Shown piece after piece: positions 1-9,500 of a DNA stretch of 10,671 nucleotides. The notes under the pieces are model-generated. The model made no database searches and was not told the DNA's origin. It saw nothing but the letters and a program-made list of their open reading frames with translations. Source of the stretch: Clostridium sp. K4410.MGS-306 (GTDB lineage Bacteria; Cyanobacteriota; Vampirovibrionia; Gastranaerophilales; Gastranaerophilaceae); NCBI GenBank assembly GCA_000980375.1, contig LARD01000012.1, forward strand, positions 1-10,671. The letters are read 5' to 3'. A program made the position numbers and the translations under genes. The first letter of the stretch is position 1. Each line of letters opens with the position of its first letter.

Positions 1-51
1 TGATATACTCAATATATGTTGTAGTGGTAAGTTAAGCAATTGTGAGCCGAA
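1..51. other. 5' flank of the giant gene, no gene seen
   Basis: This is a short AT-rich stretch with in-frame stops at 1-3, 22-24, 28-30 and 43-45 relative to the downstream gene. The TGA at 43-45 lies only two codons before the ATG at 52, so the coding region cannot extend further upstream in this frame. I see no convincing Shine-Dalgarno sequence in the 20 bases before the ATG. A sigma-28-like element can be aligned at 27-53 but is poorly placed. No end of an upstream gene can be recognised. Confidence 0.6.
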
Positions 52-534
52 ATGAATTTCTCCATTGGTAATCTAAACGGCACTAATGCCAATATAAGCA
101 GCTTGATATCGGATTTGATTGCACGTAAATCATCTGCGATGAACACTTTGCTTGAGCAAAAATCCTCAATCGAGACATCTCTTGCTGCGCTCCAAAACTC
201 TGCCTTGGGTACAGGATCTATCAACAACTCATACAGCTCGCAAATAGCTTCTCTGCAAGATACCATCGACACCCTTAAAGAACAATACGCTATTAACTCC
301 AATAAACTTTCCACAATTAACAGCCTCAACAACAGCTACAAAAAAGTAGTCTCCACACTCGATGACTACATCGAAAGTCTTAAAAATCCAAACAAAAATG
401 ACTCGAACGTTACCTGGACAAACTCCAATTCAAACGTTGCTGATGTCACAATAAACAGTAACGGTGCAAGTATCCAACGTGTCGATTTAACTGTCACTCA
501 ACTTGCAACTACCTCTATTATCAAAAGTGAGTTT
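52..534 (+). other. FliD N-terminal-like domain (D0/D1 half)
   Basis: Residues 1-161. After a short polar start, residues 15-48 form an amphipathic helix (ISSLISDLIARK followed by LLEQKSSIETSLAAL), which resembles the opening of the FliD_N family. A second helical stretch runs from about 64 to 110 (IASLQDTIDTLKEQ, then YKKVVSTLDDYIESL). It is followed by a beta region ending in VDLTVTQLATTSIIKSEF (144-161); 'VTQLA' at about the end of this domain is a FliD hallmark. The N-terminus is polar without a hydrophobic core, which fits type III flagellar export rather than Sec. In FliD this half packs with a C-terminal half to make the D0/D1 coiled coil on the filament tip; that partner half would have to lie beyond the window. 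The match is recognised by eye, not by a profile search. Confidence 0.68.
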
Positions 535-3500
535 CTCTCCGGCGGCTCTATCAGTCTTGATACAAAAATTACAGACCTCTTTGCCGGCAAATATGACAGC
601 GCAACTAACACCATCACTTCTACAAGAACAGATCTCAACGAAAACATCAAACTCTCCGAGCTCGGCATAACTAACGGCTCTTTTAAATTGGGTTCTCACA
701 CTATACGCGTGGATTCCTCTAAAACTCTCGGCGATTTGATGAACGAAATTAACAGCCTCGGCGGCTATACCGCTAAGCTGGAAACAACATACGACGCCAA
801 CGGAAACGCTGTCAGCTCCTTCTCTATCACAGGTTCAAACGGCAAGTCTGTCGGCATTACAAATGTTGCAAACGCTCTCAACATCAAAGGAAATATGACC
901 TCTGATACAAAACTCTCTCAACTCGGCATTGAAAGCGGTGTGTATCAAGTGGGTAACCAACAAATTACTGTTGATGCAAAAAAAGATACCGTCGGCTCTT
1001 TGATTGAAAAAATATCTTCCGCCGGCTACAATGCCTCCATTGTCAATGACCCTGACAACGCAGGCTCTAAAAAATTATTGATTACTGATGCTTCCGGTGA
1101 TGAGGTCGTCAATGAAACTGCATCCAACTTCGCATCCGTTATCGGTTTGACCGTATCTGAAGGTAATTTTACCATCAACGGCGAATCTTTTGATATCAAC
1201 GCATCTACCACTATCGGCTCATTGATTAACGACATCAACAAAGCTACAGCCGACGGTGTAGGCGCTAAACTCGAAAATAACAAGCTGGTCTTTGTTGCCA
1301 GCAAAACCGGCGAAATCGATATCAATGTCGGTAAAGGTACCAGCAACTTTACCAATGCTATCGGCTTTACCGTCGGCGGGGTTATGAACAAAGATAACCT
1401 AGTTATGGGCTCTGACGGCTCGTATGTCACTCTCGCAGGACTTAATCAGGGTATCCAAAATACTGACTCCGTTAAAAATGGCAAATTTACCACCGGTAAC
1501 TTTACCATCTCTTACAACAAAATTGACAAAAACGGCGTTGCTCTCGATGAAATGCTGACAACAGAAATTAACATCACTGAAGATGACACCGTTGAATCTA
1601 TTATTCAAAAAATTAAAGATCAAACTCAACAAACTTATACAGATAAAAACGGAAATATAGTTACTACCAGCCTTACCGCAGAAATTGTCGACGGAAAATT
1701 CCAAATTAGACAAACACAAAAAGGCGCTCAGTACAAAATAGCAGTCTCTGCCGGCTCCTCTACCTTTACAGAATACGTCGGCCTTACCCAAAAAGTTAAC
1801 CCCGGCGTCGCTACATCCGGCTCCGCTACTACTTTTACCGGTATCAAAGATGTTACTGCGGATATGACCTTCTCCGAAGGTAACTTCAAAATTACTGCCT
1901 CTAAAGCTAACGACCCTTCTCAAACTGAATCCGTCGTTATCGATGTTGCACAAGGCGAAACTCTTCAGTCCGTTATAGACAAAATTAATGACTCCGGGCT
2001 CGCCATTACCGCACAAATTAAAGACGGTAAGCTGCAACTTATGCACAACAACTACGGCGCTGACTACTCTATCTCCGTCGAAGCCGGCTCCTCCGATTTT
2101 ACCAATAAAGTAGGCTTTACCGCTGAAACCTCCGTCGGGGTCTCCAACAACGGCACTAATTCTACTTTGACAGGACTCGTCGGCGGCTTCACCCTGAATT
2201 CCGCATCCTTCAGTGAAGGATCGTTTGTCTTACAGACAAACGCCCTATCCTCTGACGGCAAAACTGCTTCCGATGACATGCTCTCTGCCGTTATCGAAGT
2301 TAAATCAACCGACACTATTCAGGATATCATCAACAAAATTAACTCCGCTACCGTTAACTACAACGGACAAGATGTCTCGCTCGGCTTAACCGCCTCTTTG
2401 ACCGCTGACGGCAAAATTCAAATTCAACAAAATAACGGCGGCGAAGGCTTCGATATTAAAGTAGAAGCCGGCGATACTAACTTTACACAAAAAGTAGGAC
2501 TTACGACTTCTGTTTCTACCGGCGTCTCTTCTTCTGCCACCGTTTCCTACGTTATCGGCTCTTCTTCCTACGACGGCACATTCTCCGGCGGCTCCTTCAA
2601 AATCTCTACAAATGCCGTCGATGAATCAGGTAAAGGCGCTGCTTTCGACATGCTCTCCGTCGACGTTAATATCCAAGAAGGCTCCAAGCTTAACGATGAC
2701 TTGATTAACTCTATCAACTCACAAATTAATTCCATCGGGCTCCACGCCTCTATTACCTCCGATGGCAAAATTAAAATTGAACAACTCAACGCCGGCGCCG
2801 ATTTTGATATAAAAATTGAAGCAGGTGATACTAACTTTACACAAAAAACCGGACTCACTACCGATGTACAAAATATCGGCACTCTCACTCCAGGTAGAGA
2901 TGTCAACCAGTTTACCTCTCTCACCGGCGTTAACAACGTCTCTGAAGATACCGCTGTTTCTCAAGGTACCTTCAAAATTAACGGCGTTACTATTAACTTC
3001 AACGACGGCAACATCGCATCCGCTATTGAACAAATTAATGCTCTTAAAGACCAAACAGGCGTTAATGCATACCTTAAAGATGGCAAAGTAGTTCTGCAAG
3101 CCAATGTCACAGGACCCGATACCACTATCTACGTCGAAAACGGCACCTCCTCCTTCGGCGAAGTCGCTGGCTTTATCTCACAATCATCCATGGGTGGCTC
3201 CGCTACTATCGGACAAGTCGGCTCTAAAACTACTCTCACCGGCGCATATGACGTCTCTGATGATACCACCGTCTCCGGCGGTACTATCAAAATTAACGGC
3301 TACGACATCGTCATCGACTCCGGCTCCCTTAAAGACGCTATCGACAAAATTAACTCCGCATCAGACAAAACCGGCGTTACCGCTGATATCGTCAACAACA
3401 GATTCGTTCTTACCAATACTACAAATAGCACTAACTCTATCTCCGTTGAAGCAGGCTCCTCAGATATCGCACAAAAAACCGGTATCGCCGCATATCAGTC

Positions 3501-6500
3501 CAAACAAGGTACACAGGAAATTAAAAATGCTACTAAATCAGCCCTTAAAGCCTCTAAACAAAACCTCTCCGGCGCTGAAAGTATCACAAATTCCTCTATC
3601 ACCATTAACGGACAAAAAATCGACCTCTCCGGCAACGTTAACTCCGCTATTAACCAAATTAATAACTACTCTTCCACTACCGGCGTTAAAGCCTACCTCG
3701 ACGAAGATGGCAGATTTACACTCGAAAATATCGAAACTGGAAAAAAAGCTATCTCTGTCTCCTTTGTCTCCGGTGACTTCGGCAAAGTTATCGGCGCCGT
3801 CGCCTCCTCCGGCTCTGGCTCCTCTTCAGGCTCTTCAAATAGCGGGAATATAACCGTCACCCCTGGCGGCGACATCATCGTCACACCTGGCGGCAATAAC
3901 TCCAATATCAACGGCGGCTCCAACTCTTCCTCCGGCTCCAGCCCCTTCATTCAAGGCGGCAACTCCAACCTCAACAACAACTCACAAATCATCGGCGGCG
4001 GCTCTTTGAATATTGGGGGTGGTGATTACTCTTCTACCGTTTCTGCTATGACGGAAGAAGTTGCACTGGCTAATGGATATACTGTTGTTAAGACTGCAGA
4101 CGAACTATACCAAGCTATGCTTCTTGATGAACAGTACATCATTCTTATGAATGATATTGATTTTACCGGCATCTCAACTATCAATAGTTTTACCGGTACT
4201 TTAGACGGTAATGGTTATTCTTTATCAAATGTTTCCGGATATTTAATCGAATCAGCTAAAAATGCTACTATAAAAAATCTTGCTGTTAATTCCAGTGGCA
4301 GTAATAACCTCGATCCATTGATAGAGGAAGCTTTTGATGTAACATTAGATACTGTCATGATTTCCGGATTTAATTCTGCTATCAAAAATGCATTCTACGA
4401 GATAAACATATCTGATGCATTGATTGGGGCACAATTGGGCGGTTATGGTTTTATCGAAACAGTGCATGCCGCTGATGTAACAATTGAACGCAGCTTAAAT
4501 TTCTATTCTGTCAATGACAACACCGGTTTATTAATAGGTTCTAATGAAAACGGCACTGTTACAATTAAAAACTCTTATGGGGCCGGTACGGGAGATATTA
4601 TCGGAAGCAATACCGGTACTCTAATTATTGAAAATGTTTACAATTTAGACAATTCGCAATTTGATGATGTTCACGTAGTAGAAGACGGTATTGACGGTTT
4701 ATACGGAATACCGGGGTTTGTTAAGGATAATACTACTGGTCTGCCTATACCAGAAAAATTAGCAAACACCTTTACATCAGGTTATACAAAGCCGGGTGTT
4801 TCTGTTGACCTTTCTGATTGCAACACTATTGGTGATGTTATTGACAAAATCAATGCAACAAATTCCGGATATGTTGCTTCCCTAGAGAATGGAAAATTTA
4901 CCATCCGCAAAGAAGGCTCTACTGAAGAGTTTACTGTAGATTACAGTGGTGCAGGAAACTTTGGATATGTAACCGGTTTAGAAGATTATACTATCGGTAA
5001 AGCAACCGGAACAAAAAGATTAACAGAAGCAGAAGCAATAGCGCAGGGCTATACTATAATCAAAACCGCACAGGATTTGCAAAATATTAAAAATAATCTT
5101 GGCGGAAAATATATTTTGATGGGAGATATCGACCTGTCATCCATAAGCGCCTGGGAAGCAATTGGTGCAACTGAGTCATCAGCTTTTTCAGGAACATTTG
5201 ATGGTAATGGATATTCTATTAAAAATTTAACTACAGGTTTTGCCTTGTATAATGGTCTGTTTGGTGTAGTTACAGGTACTATTAAAAATTTAAATTTAGA
5301 TAATGTAAGGATTGATACAGTTACAAAACCTGATGGAACCAGCACAGTTAGTACTTCTGCTGGTGCTGTTGCGGGTTGGTTAAAAGGTACTATTTCTAAT
5401 GTTTCTGTCACTAACTCATATATATATGGCGGACTTATGGCCGGCGGGTTAGTTGGCTCTTCTGGCGGTAATATTACAAATTCTTATACAGAAAACACTA
5501 CTGTAACCGGTAATGGTTATTTAGGCGGCTTAACTGGTAGTTTAACCGGAGTAATAAGTCATTCATACTCTTTGAGCCAAGTCATTGCTAAAGGAGGTAC
5601 CAACCTCACAGGTGCGATAACTGGCGGTGACGGAGACACTACAAAAACTGGATCAATCAACGACGTTTATTTTGACTCTAGGATATCCGGCGTAACAACA
5701 GCAGTAGGACCATCCGGTACACTTGCGTCAGAAACGTTAGTAAAGGATCTTGCAAATTTAACAGGTTCTTTTGATTCAAGTATATGGAACACAAGCGGAG
5801 AGCATCCTACACTTTGGGCATCAAGCAAAAGCTTGACAGGAGCTACGGTATACGGCTTAACTGAAAACACTATATTTGCCGGCCTACAGTCTGGAAGCTT
5901 GAGTGTTGACGTGGAAGGAACAACCTTTAATGTACAACTCTCAGGTACTGATACACTTAAAGAATCTCTTGAAAAAATTAAAGCAGAGTTTGAAAAACGT
6001 GGATTTGAGTTTAATTACAAAATCGATGGAGGAAAAGTTATAATCGCCTCCGACAAATATTTTACGTTTGACAACAACAACGAATTTATAAAACTTTCCG
6101 GCTTGAGCACAGAAGGCGTAACTTACAAAGCAAACTTTACATCAGGTATTGAATACGGCTCAAATGTTTTAACCGGTTCTGTTAGCGGTTTAACATTAGA
6201 CACGGTTTTGAACGGATTAAATAACGGTTCTTATACTATAAAACAGGGTGGGCAAAACGCATTTACCTTTACAGCCTCAAGCACTGATACAATCGGTGAT
6301 ATCATAAACAAAATCAATGCTGGCGGGATGTATATAGCTGGACTGGATGAAGAAGGCAGATTCTATATTGAATCTGGTGGCAGCGCTTCCGCTAATTCTA
6401 CTTTGAACTCTATTGCTGCAGATGGTACAGAGTTTGTCAAAATAACAGAAGCTGAGGCCAAATCACAGGGTTATACTGTTGTTAAAACTGCACAAGAATT

Positions 6501-9500
6501 TTTAGCAGCCATAAAAGGCCATACAAACGCTAATACTCAGGCAAAAATTATTTTGATGAATGATATAGATTTTGGCGGTATGTCTATAGATTCAATAAGC
6601 GATTTTTACGGTGAAATTAATGGTAACGGTTATACTCTTTCTAATCTAAATATTAATGGCTCTGCTCTTTTTGATAATACTAATTGGGCATTAATTCAAA
6701 ATGCTATTATTTCTGATTTCCATGTAAAAACTGAGTCTGACTATGTAGGTCCTGCTGCTGTGGTATTTGGCAATGCATGCCATGCTATATTTGACAATGT
6801 CATTCTTCAAAACAGTTCTGTAGAAACTGATGGTTACGCAGGTGGACTTATTGCGAGCTTAGTAGACTCTTGCAGTATTACAAATACCGTTGTATCTAAT
6901 ACTGTCTTGAATGGTCAAATGGGTTCCGGTGGTTTTGTTGGTGTTTGCGGACAAAGCGGTATGACTTTGAATATTTCAAATTCCGGAGTTTACAATATTA
7001 CAAATACTACACAGAATAATTACAGCAGCAATGGTGGTTTAGTTGCATATGTTCATCGTTCTCCAATGATAAATGTGACTAATACATATGTCTACTTTGA
7101 CCCGGCCTTTACTGCCGCCTCTAATCAAAATTGGTATGCTATTGCTGGTGATACAGAAGTTTTGGGTACCTTATTTACAGTTAGCGGTAATTTTACAAGC
7201 AACGGCATTGTTCCAGACAATTTTACACCTGGTGGAACAGGGACAATTGACATTTCTCAATCTTATACACTTGAAGACATAAAAAATAAAAATCAAAACA
7301 TTGACTGGCAAATGTATAGCAATGGCGGCCTGATTTCTTCTTCTATGGCCAGTATTTTCAATATAAAAAATAATAACAATACAAACAAACCTGTTACAGG
7401 CAATATCACAATAGAATCTGACAACGGCGGCAATTTTGATATTCTTGCCGGTCTAAACGGCGCATCTATACTTACAGGCGGAGTAAGCGGCCTTAAAGAA
7501 GATATGGTCATAGCTGGCCAAGCAGGCTCTTATACTATTGACCAGAATGGTAAAAACGCATTTACCCTAGCAATTGATGCTGATGACACTGTTGGTGATG
7601 TCATTAACAAAATCAACGCAAGCGGTATGTACAAAGCATACCTTGACAATGACGGAAAACTCGTCATTGCTGCTGCATCAGCACAAAGCACATCGCATGT
7701 GCCATCAAACAATGGAGTAGTAACAGGCGTTGGCAATACAGTGAATATTGGTTCCGTAAACAGATTGACCGAAGCACAAGCTATTGCTCAAGGATATACT
7801 ATAATCAAAACAGCTGATGAGTTTATTAATATTTTAACTGATAATCAATATGATTATTCTAAAAAGTATATTTTGATGAATGACATTGATTTTGGTAACA
7901 AAATTTTTGAAAATAATATTATTGCAAACCTGGGTGTTGAATTAAACGGTAATGGTTTTACTATTAAAAATGCAAGCATATCTGGCGGAGGTAGTGTCGG
8001 TATATTTGGTTGCTTTATGGAAGACGCTGCTGTTAAAAATTTAAAAATAGATAATGTTAATGTCGTAGGTGCTACTTATGCAGGGCTTCTTGTTGGCAAC
8101 TCTTCTAATAACATATCTATTTCAGATATTGAAATCACTAATTCCTCTGTTATGTCTAATATTTCTTACGCAGGAGCGTTAATTGGGGATTTACAAATTA
8201 GAGACGACTCTGTATTTAAGATATCAGGTGTCACTGTTAAAAACACCAATATCACAGGTAAATATGCAGGCGGACTATTTGGTCATGCTTCGGGAACAAT
8301 AGAAATTGAGAGGTCTTCTTTTAGCGGAGGCAGTGTTTCCGGCTCTGACATAACAGGGGGCTTTATCGGGCTTTATGATAAATGGGGAACTGGTAAAGAC
8401 ACAGATCTATTGATTAACAACTCGTACGTAGACACTGTGCTTAAAGGCTCTGACCGTGTTGGCGGATTTATTGGTCAAAGCTATATTTCTCATATAAAAG
8501 TCGGTTACTCTTATACTTTAATACAACAAGGTTCTTCTGCTAATGCCGATGCTATTGTCGGACAGATGGAATGGAGCACAAATGCTAATTCTGCAAACGG
8601 ATACTACGGACAAATATATCTTGCATATGTTGCTGGAGAGGGTTTCTTTACCGGTAACAATACTTCTCAAATGACCGGTACGCCTTTATGTACGCTTAAT
8701 GATATCTTATATCTTTTTGACACCAACATCTGGGATACACTACCAGTCGAACCTGTACATAAACAAAATACATTCTATGCCCTGACAGGTGCTACGGTAG
8801 AAGGAATGACAGCAGACACAGTTGTTTCCGGCTACAAAAACAGTACAGCAGTGTTCTCTTCAAGAGATGTCAATGTCCAAATAGAAACAAAACCCACAGA
8901 TACTGTTGCTGACATAATGAATCAATTCAAGACTCAAGTTGAAGCACAAGGTTATACATTTGACTGGAGTATAACAAACGGCCAAATTAGCGTGACAACA
9001 AATGTGGGAAGCTTCCTATTTGACGGACCTGATGACAATGCACTTGTTGCAATGGGGCTCAAAAACGGAACCCTTTCAGGAGCAGGTTCTGATAATAACA
9101 CAGGCTCAGGAAGCACAATTGAACCATCCAATGACCCGATATCATTTGTGTCAAACGGCTCCGGCTCCTTTACTGCAGCAACGGGATTTACAGGCTCTAG
9201 CGCACTTCAAGGCAGTGTTGGAGGTTTAACACTTGATACAGTATTTGCAAATCAAGCTGGCTCATACACTATTGATCAAAACGGAAAAAATGCGTTTACT
9301 CTTAATGTAGAGGCTGGCGATACAGTTGGTGATATTATTAACAAAATCAATGCCAGCGGATTATACACTGCTCACTTGAATAGCGATGGCAAATTTGTTA
9401 TTACAGCTGTTGGTGAAGCATCTCCATCAACACCTTCAGGCAATAACGGATATGTCGTCGGTAATTCTGATGTGACCCCTCTTCATATGAGTGAAGAAGA

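Noticed and set aside
52..130. Sec signal peptide at the N-terminus
   Set aside because: The first 25 residues are polar (many Asn, Ser, Thr, Gly), have no basic n-region and no hydrophobic core, so a Sec signal is not supported.
978..984. A7 tract in a slippery-like context (gcA AAA AAA), with a second A7 at 3741-3747
   Set aside because: The main frame continues with clear homology on both sides, and I see no downstream stimulatory structure. Programmed frameshifting is not supported.
1399..2046. A 215-codon open frame on the minus strand
   Set aside because: It is antisense to IN repeats 4 and 5, has no recognisable domain, and is explained by codon bias of the plus-strand gene. The same applies to the other minus-strand frames, such as 9-332, 2719-3099, 5049-5411 and 10242-10583.
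3104..3853. A 249-codon open frame on the plus strand, in another frame
   Set aside because: It lies wholly inside the giant gene. Its product is a low-complexity Ser/Pro/Leu/Thr/Lys string that follows from the GGC/TCC/CTC/AAA-rich codons of the main frame, and the main frame shows clear IN repeats across the same bases.
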